From Tragulus kanchil (lineage: Eukaryota > Chordata > Mammalia > Artiodactyla > Tragulidae): DNA of 64,000 nucleotides. The notes under the pieces are model-generated. The model was not told where the DNA came from and did no database searches. It worked only from the letters and a program-made list of their open reading frames with translations. The translations under genes and the position numbers were made by a program. The stretch spans positions 22,235,971 through 22,299,970 of the forward strand of contig JAIOJX010000027.1 in assembly GCA_022376925.1 (NCBI GenBank). Reading direction: 5' to 3'. Every line of letters begins with the position of its first letter. Position 1 is the first letter of the stretch. This document shows positions 20,101 through 31,488 of this stretch, one piece after another.

Positions 20101-23100
20101 GAGGCCCCCTTGGCTCATTTCACGTCGCCCGTTGTCAGTCTTAAGGAAGTGGCCACGACAGCTGCGGCTGGGCCGTGGGGACCCCGACTGATGGGAGGTC
20201 CATGCCCGCAAGACGCTTAAAGGTCTGGTGGGAAAAACAGACACTTCTTTCCTGAAGAGAGTTTAGCTGCGCTAATGGGACAGAGTCTCCAGCATGACTT
20301 GCCTCCCATCCCTTCAGATACCGGTGGGGCTCGCTTTCTTGAGAGTGAATCTATCACAACACCAAATTTCAAAAGTGAAAAATCGTTCCTTACTCTTTCC
20401 GTGTTAGACTTCACGTATCAGAATTTTTCTCACTCTAAATGGGATTATCTCGATGAACATCTGACACCTATGATAAAAAAATGAACTCTCTTCTGCGTTT
20501 ATCTCCAGCACTCTGCCAAAGTGGGAAGAAGGCTTATTTAGTTCCCCTCCATCTGGCCAGTGACTGAAAGACGGGTTTTTTTTGGTGCTGAAACCTGGGA
20601 TGAAAGGCTCCTTTTTAACCTTTAGAGATGAACTCGTGGGGCTTCCCTGGTGGTCCAGTGGGTAGAGTCCGCCAAGGGGCACCAGTTCGATCCCTGGCTG
20701 GGGAGGATCCCACGTGCCGTGGAGCGGCTGAACCGGTGTGTCCATTTACCAGCCAGCGCCCTGGAGCACATGCATCCGGAGCCGGTGCTCTGCAGCAAGA
20801 GATGCCACTGCAATGGGAGGCCCACACAGGCCAAAGAATAAAGATGGATGAAAATTAAAAAAAAAAAAAGAATAAAAGAGGCCAAAATTTTAAAAAAGAA
20901 AAAAATGACTGAAGAAGAAAATGTGGCTTTTTTGTCCCAAGTAATTTTCCTCTCTTCTCCTTGAGGGAATAGATGAAGTCTTAAGTTTATCAGCACAGTC
21001 ACTCACATAATTCATTTTTCTGAAGTTCAGGATTTTTATTTTATGTCTTGGACACTGTATTTTCTTTCTTTGCTCGGATAGGTTTTTACTGAGCCCCTGC
21101 GGGGCAGCTTGTAGAGGGGGTGGTGGGTGGCGGCTCTGGCGTGCTCCTTGGCAGTGAGGGCGGCTGCAGACCGTCGTGTCTCTGACACTGTCGCTCAGTC
21201 GGTCCGCGGCTGTTGCAGGGCCCCGTGAAGCACGTGTACAGGGTCTTGCAGTGCCAGGAGGAGGAGCTGACGCAGATGGTGTCCACCATGTCTGACGGCT
21301 GGAAATTCGAACAGGTACCGTTTCTCAGGGCTTCCGGGTGGCTTCCTCCGGCGCAAAGAACCCACCTGCCAACGCAGGAAGTGCGAGTCCAGTTCCTGGG
21401 TGGGGGAGATTCCCCTAGAGAAGGAAGTGACAACCCCCTCCACACTTTCGCCTGAGAAATCCCAGGGACAGAGGAGCCTGGCGGGCTGCCGTCCTTGGGG
21501 TCTCAAGAGAGGCAGACGTGACTTAGCAATTAAATAGCAGCAGTGTTTTTAAGGTGTCTCTCAGCCTAGGAGCCCACGCTGTGTCACCGTCTAACCCGTT
21601 AACCACCCTGGGCGTCGGGGCGGGCTGGAGGGAAAGAGCCCTCTGGGTGCGATGAGCTGGGGAGACCTGAGCCTGGGAGCGAGGTCTCGGGGCTTCACAC
21701 CCGCAGCTTCCGCCTGACCTGCCCAGAGGGAGCCAGCCAGCTTCTTCAGGCTTGAAAGTGCCTCTCTGGGTTTCTCTCCCTCAGGGATTCCTTCCAGAAA
21801 TGCTTTGTGGACACATTCTGGAACACGTAGCTGAAGCTGAGGGTCCAGTGAGGACCCTCCCTTTGCTTATCCGCCCCAGTACCAGCGCCATGCCCCCCAC
21901 GGGCTGGCGAGCAGACGGGACTGACGGGCTCAGACGTCCAGGAGGCCGGCGAGGCCCCTTCCTGTCAGCCTGTGGCTCTCTGTCCTGGAGCTTTGTGCTC
22001 CCCCCCAAGGCATCCACTGTCAGAGCCGGGATTTTCCTGTCTTCCATTAGATGGCAGAATTGCTCATCTGTTGTCCTCAAAACACAGGGAAGCTGAGCAT
22101 GACTGGAAAGACCGCATGATACATTCAGTGAACTATGCCTGTTTTTAGTTGTAGAGTTTAAGGGGTCACCTCAGCTGTCACTGTATGTTTACCATAAAGA
22201 AAAGTTACTCGATTAACAGAATTATGTCATAGATCAAACACACAGGCTTCTCTCTTCAGAGCCGATACTGAGTGACTCCTCGCACTTCTGGGGCGGAGCC
22301 GAGTCTGCCTGGGTCCGCCTCGTTCTTGCTCAGCTGTGGGTGGTAAAATGTGGCTATACTTCCACTCCAGAAGTGTGTTTTCCCTGGTATAAAGTTTTAA
22401 AGGCAAAGTTGTTTTTAAGAATTAACTGGTACTTTTGGTGGGTGGGTTGGTTGGCTGGTTGATTTCTTGGCTGCGCTGTGATTCCTGTAGGGTCTCAGTT
22501 CCCCACCAGGGCTGAAAACAACCCCCTCCACACTTTCGCCTGAGAAATCCCAGGGACAGAGGAGCCTGGCGGGCTGCCGTCCTTGGGGTCTCAAGAGAGG
22601 CAGACGTGACTTAGCAATTAAATAGCAGCAGTGTTTTTAAGGTGTCTCTCAGCCTAGGAGCCCACGCTGTGTCACCGTCTAACCCGTTAACCACCCTGGG
22701 CGTCGGGGCGGGCTGGAGGGAAAGAGCCCTCTGGGTGCGATGAGCTGGGGAGACCTGAGCCTGGGAGCGAGGTCTCGGGGCTTCACACCCGCAGCTTCCG
22801 CCTGACCTGCCCAGAGGGAGCCAGCCAGCTTCTTCAGGCTTGAAAGTGCCTCTCTGGGTTTCTCTCCCTCAGGGATTCCTTCCAGAAATGCTTTGTGGAC
22901 ACATTCTGGAACACGTAGCTGAAGCTGAGGGTCCAGTGAGGACCCTCCCTTTGCTTATCCGCCCCAGTACCAGCGCCATGCCCCCCACGGGCTGGCGAGC
23001 AGACGGGACTGACGGGCTCAGACGTCCAGGAGGCCGGCGAGGCCCCTTCCTGTCAGCCTGTGGCTCTCTGTCCTGGAGCTTTGTGCTCCCCCCCAAGGCA

Positions 23101-24699
23101 TCCACTGTCAGAGCCGGGATTTTCCTGTCTTCCATTAGATGGCAGAATTGCTCATCTGTTGTCCTCAAAACACAGGGAAGCTGAGCATGACTGGAAAGAC
23201 CGCATGATACATTCAGTGAACTATGCCTGTTTTTAGTTGTAGAGTTTAAGGGGTCACCTCAGCTGTCACTGTATGTTTACCATAAAGAAAAGTTACTCGA
23301 TTAACAGAATTATGTCATAGATCAAACACACAGGCTTCTCTCTTCAGAGCCGATACTGAGTGACTCCTCGCACTTCTGGGGCGGAGCCGAGTCTGCCTGG
23401 GTCCGCCTCGTTCTTGCTCAGCTGTGGGTGGTAAAATGTGGCTATACTTCCACTCCAGAAGTGTGTTTTCCCTGGTATAAAGTTTTAAAGGCAAAGTTGT
23501 TTTTAAGAATTAACTGGTACTTTTGGTGGGTGGGTTGGTTGGCTGGTTGATTTCTTGGCTGTGCTGTGATTCCTGTAGGGTCTCAGTTCCCCCACCAGGG
23601 GCTGAACGCAGGCCGCGGCAAGAAGGCCGGGTCGGTGGTGCTGGGGTGAATGACTGGGATCCCGTTGTCTCCTGGAGCCCAGATAACCCCAGCGCGTGCG
23701 TCGTCCTCTGCTGCCACGAGGCTCAGGTGTTCTGAGAGCGCTGTCCGTAGTTGACCCTGTGTTCTCACTTTGTCAGCTAATCAGCATTGGCTCCTCCTAT
23801 AACTACGGAAACGAGGATCAGGCAGAATTCCTCTGCGTCGTCTCCAGAGAACTGAATAATTCCACCAACGGCATCGTCATCGAGCCGAGCGAGAAGGCGA
23901 AGGTGAGTCGCTTCCTCTGACCTTCCCCGCGCCTCTGCCCCGGCCGGCCCGGGCCCGCCGGACCTCACTGGCTCTTCCCTCGCCTCCTCAAGCCAGCTTT
24001 GCATTTCCCCTTCGTTTTGGCCTTTGGCTGTTGTCATTTAAACCATGCTTTCACCTGAGTGTGCCGTGTTGGAAGTGGGCCGCCGCTTTGTCACCCCACC
24101 TGGTCATTTAAAGCGGGATTTTTGAAGCTATGACCCAGGCGTTTCGTTGAGGACACATGAACAGAGTCGGGTGGTCTTTGCCCAGGCCCCGTTCAATCTT
24201 TGGAGAAGAAACACTAACAGCCACTAATTCCTAAAGGTGAGGATTTTGAAACTCCAGGTGGGAAGGTGTTCTGCCTTCACGTTTTCCGACTGCCCGCTTC
24301 CCAAGAGAGAAGGTGCTCGGTTGCCTTGGCCCTCCCTGCCCCGTGGCCGGAGCAGGCCGCTGGCTGGCTGCCCGCGGCTCTCTTTCCCTCCCCTTTGCTG
24401 CGCTCCCACACGGCTGCAGAGCGTCCCGCGGGGGGAGCTGGCCCGAGGCCTCCCGCCCGGCGCGGAAGCGGCCCAGCGCGCTCACCCCCGCGGGACCTCA
24501 GGGCCGCTGCCTCGCTCCCTGGGGCAGCAGGTGCTTGCGCTCCTGCGCGGGGCCGGCGGAAAGCAGCTCCGGGGTCTGTTCCTGCCCTCCGTGGTCTGGT
24601 GAGCCACCCCGCCCGATGGCAGTCTGCGCCCAGAGTCCCGGCCTCAGCGCCCCCCGCCTGCCCTTCCAGATTCTTCAGGAACGAGGCTCCCGGATGTAG
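14164..24699 (+). CDS. KCTD2: KCTD2, BTB/POZ-domain CUL3 adaptor
   Basis: KCTD2, with its paralogues KCTD5 and KCTD17, forms BTB oligomers that bring substrates to CUL3-RING ubiquitin ligases. Coding exons are 14164-14475, 17257-17365, 19414-19505, 21219-21314, 23777-23902 and 24670-24699 (stop TAG), all GT-AG. They total 765 bases, 254 codons plus stop; human is about 263. Residues 1-62 are a Gly/Pro-rich disordered leader. The BTB/T1 domain spans about 63-165 ([20 protein letters not shown], then [20 protein letters not shown], then [17 protein letters not shown]). The C-terminal region holds [20 protein letters not shown] and ends ILQERGSRM. The start codon has a strong context (AAGATGG). 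Introns carry duplications 6 and 7; no KCTD2 coding exon is repeated. The shorter Gly-rich leader may be real or a GC-compression error. Confidence 0.97.
14574..16884 (+). repeat. Head-to-tail duplication 6 (offset 1,152-1,156)
   Basis: Copy A is 14574-15730 and copy B 15731-16884, in KCTD2 intron 1. The first 100 bases of copy B show repeated homopolymer shortening (GACCCCTCC for GACCCCCTCC; GGGGCTGTTCTCCCCG for GGGGGCTGTTCTCCCCCG; a missing C in TCCCTGACC). The interior matches closely. Confidence 0.9.
16885..17256 (+). other. KCTD2: End of KCTD2 intron 1
   Basis: Single-copy intron sequence leading to the acceptor TTTGCTCGGCAG at 17245-17256. The short open frame at 16864-17100 is incidental. 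Confidence 0.6.
17455..17565 (-). mobile_element. CHR-type SINE fragment
   Basis: Antisense: poly(T), 'atgctgtgtggcatgtggga', then 'accactggacctctggggaagtcc' at the 5' end of the element. In KCTD2 intron 2. Confidence 0.8.
17888..17922 (+). repeat. (AAT/AAC)n microsatellite
   Basis: About 35 bases of alternating AAT and AAC triplets in KCTD2 intron 2. Confidence 0.85.
18300..18860. mobile_element. Probable old L1 3' fragment
   Basis: Sequence such as 'agaacaaggacattgtctc', 'acataagcatcgttatagtt' and 'taatatcc' resembles the 3' region of old mammalian L1 (L1M class). It is strongly diverged, and I assign the family from memory. Confidence 0.45.
18870..18990 (-). mobile_element. CHR-type SINE fragment
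   Basis: Antisense, degenerate: 'cgtgccacacagcgtgtagg', 'gagccctaaccactagactg'. Confidence 0.6.
20638..20880 (+). mobile_element. CHR-type SINE
   Basis: Starts 'ggggcttccctggtggtcca', contains CAGTTCGATCCCTGG and 'tgggaggcccacacaggcc', and ends in a long A-rich tail. In KCTD2 intron 3. Confidence 0.85.
21327..21540 (+). mobile_element. Bov-tA SINE
   Basis: Starts 13 bases after the KCTD2 exon 4 donor: 'gggcttccgggtggcttcct', 'gaacccacctgccaacgcag', 'agaggagcctggcgggctgc'. Duplication 7 begins inside it, so only its 3' half recurs at about 22518-22628. Confidence 0.85.
21431..23604 (+). repeat. Head-to-tail duplication 7 (offset 1,087-1,088)
   Basis: Copy A is 21431-22517 and copy B 22518-23604, in KCTD2 intron 4. 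At its tip copy A has lost single C/G residues (TTCCCCACCAGGGCTGAAAA versus TTCCCCCACCAGGGGCTGAA). One transition separates the copies near 22476/23564 (GGCTGCGCTG versus GGCTGTGCTG). No exon is affected. Confidence 0.9.
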
Positions 24700-26050
24700 A
24701 CTCCGGCGTCCTCGGCAGCAAGAGGGCAAGCCAGCCGAGCGCCTCGGTGGAGTTCGCCCTCGCTCCTGTACAGTAACCCAGCGACTGCCAAGCCTGGCCT
24801 GGCCCCCGGCGGAGACGTGTTCTGGTCGAAACCAAAGGAACCCCACCCCAGCCCCAGGAACCCGAAGACAGAGGCCGCCTCCGGCCGCCCAGTACCTTCC
24901 AAACAGCGGCGTGTGTTTTCTTCTCCAGTGTTGTCAGGGATCGAGAGCCCCGAGAGCGCGGGGCTGGGCTCCCGGCTGGAGCTCGTCGAGGGAGGCGGGA
25001 GGGGCGCGGAGGCCTGGGCCGCCGCAGAGGCAGTACCCGGGAAGCTGGAGCCCAGGGACGAGGCGGGTCCTGAGCGGTGCCCCGTTCTCTCCTGCGTGGG
25101 CCGCCGCTCTGTCAGCCCACCTTTCTCCCACGCTCCCCGCTACGAACGCGGCAGACACAGAGGGTCTGCCTTCAGGCTGTCGGACTGAGGTTTGGGTGAA
25201 GGGTAGAGTCGCCGGAGTACCCCGCATTCCTATGAACAGCGCCTCTTTGAGGAGGGGAGGATGGGGTGGCGAGTGGAGAGGGGATCACGGCTCTGGGTTT
25301 GGGGCACCAGCGGCTGCCATGTCCAGCTCAGCCTCCTCTGTCTCCAGCAGCTTGTCCCCTAGTCCCCTCGCTTGCCTTCTCCCCAAGAAGAGGTCTGAGG
25401 CAGGTGGCCTCCTGCACCGCGTCAGACAGACAGACGGGCGCTGTGGGTAGGTGGTAACCGCGTCTGCAGCCTTGTCTTGCCCTCCGTTGGCCCCTCTTCC
25501 TTCCCTGACTTTTTAAGCCGCCCCGACCCGACCCGAAGGGATCTGGGGCCCTCTGACAGCTGGGGTGGCGGCGGCTGTTTCTCTGAGAGTTGCCAAACGC
25601 GTTAGGTTGTATTCAGAGAGCTGTCGTTTTTGTGATTGTCTCGTGGAAATGCCTTGACCACAAGTGCGATGTTTGTGTCTCTTTTTGGTTTCTGCCCTTG
25701 GCGGGGCAGTGAGCCCACACCGTCCCCCATGCCTTGTGTGCGTTTGCTGGGCAGTCGGGACCCCTTGTCTCCGACCCCAGCCCTTGCCACCACTTCTGTG
25801 GGCTGCCGAGGCGTGGAGGAGCCACTGCTGTTTGCCCTGGAGGAGCCAGGCCTTAGAGCTTGCACCTGGACTTGCTGTCTGAGCTTTCGAGTCTTGCTGA
25901 GCAGTCACGGAACGCACAGGGGCCAGAGAACCCCAGCTTTTCCCCGGGTGACTTCCCTCATGTGGGCAGGTGGTCTGGAGAAGAGGGCGTGCCCGCGGGG
26001 AATGCTCTGTCCGTAAAAGCCCCTCAGGCCTGTGGCTCCTTGCAAGCTGG

Positions 26051-28424
26051 GGTTCACACTGCTCCCCAGCTCAGCTGCTCAGCGCGTGGGTCTGGGGCCA
26101 GGGTTTCTTGGAGATGACTCTCGGCTGTGCCAGGTGGCTTCTGAACCTGTGACCTGCCCCTGCCCAGATGGCCTGACTCTTCTCCAGGATCCTCACGCTG
26201 CCCTCACGCGTCTGTGTGCCCAGAGCACCTGCCGACAGCGCCCTGTGTGCACACCAGCGTGGACGTGCACGTCCGTGCCGCAGCAGTCTGGCCCGTGCCC
26301 AGGAGTCTTCCAGCTGGAAATGCGAGAGGGACCGCTTCCTACAGTCAGCAGTCACCCGCACGAGGGCTGCAGGGTCCGTCCTGCCATTTTTGGGGAGAAA
26401 AAGACGTGAGCGTGTCTAGGAAAAGCTGCTCTCGAGCAAGGAGGACAGAGGACGGTGGGCGAGGTGCTCTGGGGCCGACTGGAATAAGCAGCGTCCGACT
26501 GAAGGGAGGGAAGCCTCTGCTCCCAAGCCAGCGAGCAGCAGCGAGGAGGTCGAGGCAGCACTCCTTCATCGTGCCTCCCGCGTGTCCCCGTGGAGCCTGT
26601 GCAGCCACGGCTGAGCCCGCGCGGGCGCCCCGAGGAGCCAGCGGCTGCCTCTCCAGGCTCCCTCCTCTGGGCAGCCCAGGGACTGTGGAGTTGTTCCTGG
26701 ACTCCAGGAAGCGGAGAGGGACGTGTGGGAGGTTTCTGAAAAGTATTTTGCCCAAGCCGTCTGTGAACAGGTTGGTGGTCTCTTCTTGAAACCCTTTCCC
26801 TCCAGGAGAGCCTGCCTGACCGCTTGAGAGAGAGGCCTGGCCGTTGGCTTGGGGGATCACGTGACCAGTGACCCACGCTCTCCAGCTGCCCTGGGCTGCC
26901 ACGTGGGGCGCGTCCCTGCTCCCTTCTTTACCCAGGTCCCAGCCGCGGGGCGGCGCAGGCCAGGCAGGGCCCAGCCTCCTCGAGAGTGACTTCATTTCTG
27001 CAGTTTTAACTGATCTCAGGGGAGTCTGTGAGGCATGGAGGAGGAAGAGACAGAGATGTGAGAGGAAGGGCTGAGAAGTCACCCACACCCCCAGCATGGC
27101 CTTACAGCCAGGCCTTAGGGACCATGCCTGCCACTTGTGGGTGCCCTTTGTTGCCGTTTGTGTCTTTAAATAAAGTCTGAAATGCTGTGACCCTATTTTT
27201 TTTTCCTCTGGTCAATAAAGACATTGAAGCAAACTTGTGCCGGGGGGTCACACTGCTCCCCAGCTCAGCTGCTGGTCTGGGGCCAGGGTTTCTTGGAGAT
27301 GACTCTCGGCTGTGCCAGGTGGCTTCTGAACCTGTGACCTGCCCCTGCCCAGATGGCCTGACTCTTCTCCAGGATCCTCACGCTGCCCTCACGCGTCTGT
27401 GTGCCCAGAGCACCTGCCGACAGCGCCCTGTGTGCACACCAGCGTGGACGTGCACGTCCGTGCCGCAGCAGTCTGGCCCGTGCCCAGGAGTCTTCCAGCT
27501 GGAAATGCGAGAGGGACCGCTTCCTACAGTCAGCAGTCACCCGCACGAGGGCTGCAGGGTCCGTCCTGCCATTTTTGGGGAGAAAAAGACGTGAGCGTGT
27601 CTAGGAAAAGCTGCTCTCGAGCAAGGAGGACAGAGGACGGTGGGCGAGGTGCTCTGGGGCCGACTGGAATAAGCAGCGTCCGACTGAAGGGAGGGAAGCC
27701 TCTGCTCCCAAGCCAGCGAGCAGCAGCGAGGAGGTCGAGGCAGCACTCCTTCATCGTGCCTCCCGCGTGTCCCCGTGGAGCCTGTGCAGCCACGGCTGAG
27801 CCCGCGCGGGCGCCCCGAGGAGCCAGCGGCTGCCTCTCCAGGCTCCCTCCTCTGGGCAGCCCAGGGACTGTGGAGTTGTTCCTGGACTCCAGGAAGCGGA
27901 GAGGGACGTGTGGGAGGTTTCTGAAAAGTATTTTGCCCAAGCCGTCTGTGAACAGGTTGGTGGTCTCTTCTTGAAACCCTTTCCCTCCAGGAGAGCCTGC
28001 CTGACCGCTTGAGAGAGAGGCCTGGCCGTTGGCTTGGGGGATCACGTGACCAGTGACCCACGCTCTCCAGCTGCCCTGGGCTGCCACGTGGGGCGCGTCC
28101 CCGCTCCCTTCTTTACCCAGGTCCCAGCCGCGGGGCGGCGCAGGCCAGGCAGGGCCCAGCCTCCTCGAGAGTGACTTCATTTCTGCAGTTTTAACTGATC
28201 TCAGGGGAGTCTGTGAGGCATGGAGGAGGAAGAGACAGAGATGTGAGAGGAAGGGCTGAGAGGTCACCCACACCCCCAGCATGGCCTTACAGCCAGGCCT
28301 TAGGGACCATGCCTGCCACTTGTGGGTGCCCTTTGTTGCCGTTTGTGTCTTTAAATAAAGTCTGAAATGCTGTGACCCTATTTTTTTTTCCTCTGGTCAA
28401 TAAAGACATTGAAGCAAACTTCTG
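26051..28424 (+). repeat. Head-to-tail duplication 8 (offset about 1,185)
   Basis: Copy A is 26051-27242 and copy B 27243-28424; the longest of the set. Copy B has lost nine bases at its tip (GCTGCTGGTCTGG versus GCTGCTCAGCGCGTGGGTCTGG). Two isolated transitions separate the interiors (T26917/C28102 and A27077/G28262). The KCTD2 poly(A) signals are included. Confidence 0.9.
27169..27219 (+). terminator. KCTD2: KCTD2 poly(A) signals (two AATAAA)
   Basis: AATAAA at 27169-27174 and again at 27214-27219, 45 bases apart, with T/GT-rich sequence after the first. In the real locus this pair is probably the one at 28354-28359 and 28399-28404, the second copy of duplication 8. They mark the KCTD2 transcript end. 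Confidence 0.75.
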
Positions 28425-29063
28425 AATCTCAAAACCTTTGATGTGTATTTCCTAACACTCTGAGCCCACAGTGTCACTCAGTCTCTCACTGTGATGATTC
28501 TCCGTGTGCTCGGGGGCTGAATTTCACGGCACCTTTTTCTACCAGAGCTGCTTACAAAGTCCTGGTGTTTCCTTCTGCTAAAACTGCCTGGGGAGCGTGG
28601 GGCAGTCCAGTGGGAGCTGGCCCTCGTCCTCCTGGCTTTCACTCTGCGGCATCTAAGAGGACACGGAGACTGCCAAGGGACAGGAGGTGGGGACAGATGG
28701 GCTTCCCCCAGGAGAGCAGGAAGAAGATGGGAGGAGTAGGAGATGGTTTTTAAGGGAAAAGTCTAGAAGAGACGAGGTGACGAGGTTGCCAGGAAGAGGA
28801 TGAGGAAGAAATGGGAGGGGAGACTCCAGCCACCAGTGTTGATCCCCGAGGCATCGGGCAGGGCGTGGGAATCCTCTGAAGGAGTCAGGTCGTCCCTCTG
28901 ATAGAGCGCTTACAGCTGGGGAGGTGGCGGGTCCACAGAAAGGTCCTGAGAAGGGATATGGCTATATCCGCTCCAACACGAGGCCCGCAGTTGTAAGTGG
29001 GCAAAGGGCCCAGGGGACACGTGTCACAGCCGTAGGGGTCGAAGGACACAGTTGTGCTCCCAA

Positions 29064-29279
29064 GTGTGTGTGCATGCTCAGTCGATCAGTAGTGTCCGCC
29101 GACTCCGTGACTCCGTGGACGGCAGCCCGCCAGGCTCCTCTGTCCACGGGAATCTCCAGGCAAGAATACTGGAGTGGGTTGCCATTTTCTCCTCCAGAGG
29201 ATCTTCCCAACCCAGGGATCAAACCAGGTCTCCTGCGTTGACAGGCAGATTCCTTACCACTGAGCCAGCTAGGAAGCCC
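29064..29279 (-). mobile_element. Bov-tA SINE
   Basis: Full-length antisense element running from 'tgcatgctcagtcgatcagt' to 'accactgagccagctaggaa'. Confidence 0.88.
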
Positions 29280-29344
29280 ATTTGTTCCCAAGAATGGAGA
29301 GCAAAGTTAAGAGGTTGGCATTATTAAAAGGTTGGGATGCGGGG

Positions 29345-29600
29345 CTCCCCCGGCGATTCAGTGGTAAAGAATCCACTTGCCAATCAGCAGACCTCGGCGT
29401 GCTGACGTGCTCCGTCGTGTCTGAGTCTTGGCCACCCCGTGAACTGTCGCCCGCCAGGCTCCTCTGTCCATGGGATTCTCCAGGCAAGAATTCTGGAGTG
29501 GGTTGCCATTGCCTTCTCCAGAGGATCTATCCAACCCAGACATCCAGCCCGGGTCTCCTGAACTGCAGGGGGATTCCCTGCTACTGAGGCACCTGAAAGT
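29345..29600 (-). mobile_element. Bov-tA SINE (with head fragment)
   Basis: Antisense Bov-tA body (29400-29596). It is preceded by a short sense-orientation Bov-tA head ('ggcgattcagtggtaaagaa', 29351-29390), which suggests one element inserted into another. Confidence 0.8.
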
Positions 29601-29611
29601 GAACATATTAC

Positions 29612-29816
29612 TCGCTCAGTCGTGTCTGTCTCTGAGACCCCTTGAACTGTAGCCCCACCAGGCTCCTCTGTCCATGGGATTCTCCAGGCAAGAATTCTGG
29701 AGCAGGTTGCCATGCCCTTCTCCAGGGGATCTCCCCAGCCCAGGGATCCAACCTGGGTCCTTTGCATTGGCAGACAGATTCTTTACTGTCTAACTCGTCC
29801 TGGGAAGCCCTCAAAA
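29612..29816 (-). mobile_element. Bov-tA SINE
   Basis: Third antisense Bov-tA in a row: 'gctcagtcgtgtctgtctct', 'ttctccaggcaagaattctg', 'ctcgtcctgggaagcc'. Confidence 0.85.
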
Positions 29817-30319
29817 GAAGAGTCATCTGTCAATGGAGTCAGGGGTCTATTCCGAAACCCCGGAGTCTGTGCATTAAGTCTCCTGTTGGGGCGTACTGGG
29901 ATTCCATACGGCACTATTTACAACAGATCATTTGAGTTCCACTGAATCTGCCCAGTCATGAAGCCCAGTTGGCAGCCCAGAGCTAAATTTTCAATAAGAA
30001 TCATACCACACAGAAGGATTTTCATCAGTAGAACTCTCCCCTGGAGTGAACTGTTAACTCCACTAAGCCAGTCTAATTCCTCGGTCGGTTTTCCATGCAA
30101 GGCAATTGTTTTTCTATTTTCATTCTTCCTTAAAAATGTTTTCATTAAGATCATGGTTTTCCATGAGATTTTTGGTGGAAAATTAATTCAATCTAACCAA
30201 TTCTAGGTTTTGACCTTGCGAGTCATAGTTTTTGCCCTCGGGGGCTTGCTTTTGTACATTTGCGTCCTCTGGGTTTGTTTTCCCCAAATGTGGAACATAG
30301 CAGCTCAGAAATCTAAATC

Positions 30320-30510
30320 TCTGGATTCCCTTGTGGCCCGGTGGTTAAGAATCTGCAACCCAACACGGGGGACGTGGGTTTGATCCCTGGTCAGGGAACT
30401 AAGATCCCAACAGCCTCAGAGCAGCGAAGCCCACGCACCACAACTAGATAGTCTGTATGCTGCAACCAGGACCTCACGTAGCCAAATAAATATACATATA
30501 TATTTTTAAA
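30320..30510 (+). mobile_element. CHR-type SINE
   Basis: Sense element: 'ggattcccttgtggcccggt', 'gggtttgatccctggtcagg', 'aggacctcacgtagcc', then an AATAAATA tail. Confidence 0.85.
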
Positions 30511-30520
30511 AATACGAGTC

Positions 30521-30808
30521 TCAGGCTTCCCTGGTGGTCCAGCAGGTAGAGTCCTCCTTGCAGTGCAAGGGGTACCAGTTCGATCCCTTAACCGGGAAGA
30601 TTCCACGCCCGGGAAGATCCCACATGCCAAGGAACGACTGGGCCGGTGTGTCCAATTATGAGCCAGAGCTCCGGAGCGCATGCGCCCAGAGCCGGTGCTC
30701 TGCAACCAGAGAGGCCACTGCGATGGGAGGCCCACACAGGCCAAAGAACAAAGATGGATGAAAAATAAAAATGATGACTTAGAGGCAAAAATAAATAAAT
30801 GAATAAAT
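30521..30808 (+). mobile_element. CHR-type SINE
   Basis: Starts 'ctcaggcttccctggtggtc'. It contains a local tandem of GGGAAGATtCCACg(cc), and ends 'agatggatgaaaaataaaaa'. It is the same subfamily as those at 8741 and 20638. Confidence 0.85.
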
Positions 30809-30854
30809 ATGAGTCTCATAGCTAAATCTGGGTGTTTTTAACTGGTCCCACCCA

Positions 30855-31072
30855 CGTTCAGTCGCTTCAGTTGTGTCCCACTCTTTGCGACCCTACAAAC
30901 TCTATCCCTCCAGCCTCCTCTGTCCATGGGATTCTCCAGGCAAGAATACTGGAGTGGGTGGCCATGTCCTCCTCCAGGGGATCTTCCTGACCCAGGGATC
31001 GAACCCATGTCTCTTCCATCTCCTGTCTTGACAGGCAGGTTCTTTACCACGAGCACCACCCAGGAAGCCCAC
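30855..31072 (-). mobile_element. Bov-tA SINE
   Basis: Full-length antisense Bov-tA from 'cgttcagtcgcttcagttgt' to 'gcaccacccaggaagccc'. Confidence 0.88.
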
Positions 31073-31439
31073 TAATCGACTGCACTCTCATAAAATAAAA
31101 AGGTGTTGTTTTTTTTTTGTTTAATTAACTGGAATCCCATGATTTACTGCTTATCTTCATGTTTTCCTTTATGAACTGAGTCTCCGTGGCACCTCCTTTG
31201 CCCTGCTGACATCACAAGCAGAAGGCGGGGGCTTCTCAGGCTGACACTGTGACACTGGGAGCCAAGCTGTGGGCAGTCTCAAGGAGGGGGTCCAAGCTGA
31301 TAGACCGCAGAACAGCAGCCAGTGGAATAGGTGAGAAGGTGGTCATCAAACCTCTGGAGACGTGAACAGCCGGGGTGGGGGCACGCTGGGTGAACGCATG
31401 GCCCACCCCTGAGCACTCGCGGGTTCTCCTCCCTCCCTC

Positions 31440-31488
31440 CACAGGGCAGGCACGCCTCTGGCTTTCCGTGACCTGCAGAGAGTAGCAG
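31440..31488 (+). other. Possible TRIM80 5' UTR exon end
   Basis: A strong donor (GCAG|GTAAGTAC) follows 31488. The matching acceptor TCTTCCAG ends at 31777, 65 bases before the TRIM80 start codon. The pair would make a 289-base 5' UTR intron. The exon 5' edge is unknown. This is inference from splice-site consensus only. Confidence 0.35.

Larger units (their letters stand above)
24700..28424 (+). other. KCTD2: KCTD2 3' UTR (contains duplication 8)
   Basis: From the stop codon to the poly(A) signals this stretch has no other gene. The unique length is about 2.5 kb once duplication 8 is collapsed. It is GC-rich (CpG-dense at 24,400-25,150), so long incidental frames appear on both strands. 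Confidence 0.7.
28425..31439. other. Intergenic between KCTD2 and TRIM80
   Basis: Contains a cluster of Bov-tA and CHR SINEs from about 29,060 to 31,072 and otherwise no recognisable gene. 28,430-29,050 and 29,830-30,310 show no element I can name. Confidence 0.6.

Noticed and set aside
24266..25450. 394-residue plus-strand open frame
   Set aside because: It overlaps the real KCTD2 last exon in another frame, lies in CpG-rich DNA poor in stop codons, and is Arg/Pro/Ala-rich with no domain.
25513..28282. Long frames on both strands in the KCTD2 3' UTR
   Set aside because: No domain, GC-rich DNA, repeated by duplication 8, and located between the KCTD2 stop codon and its poly(A) signals.
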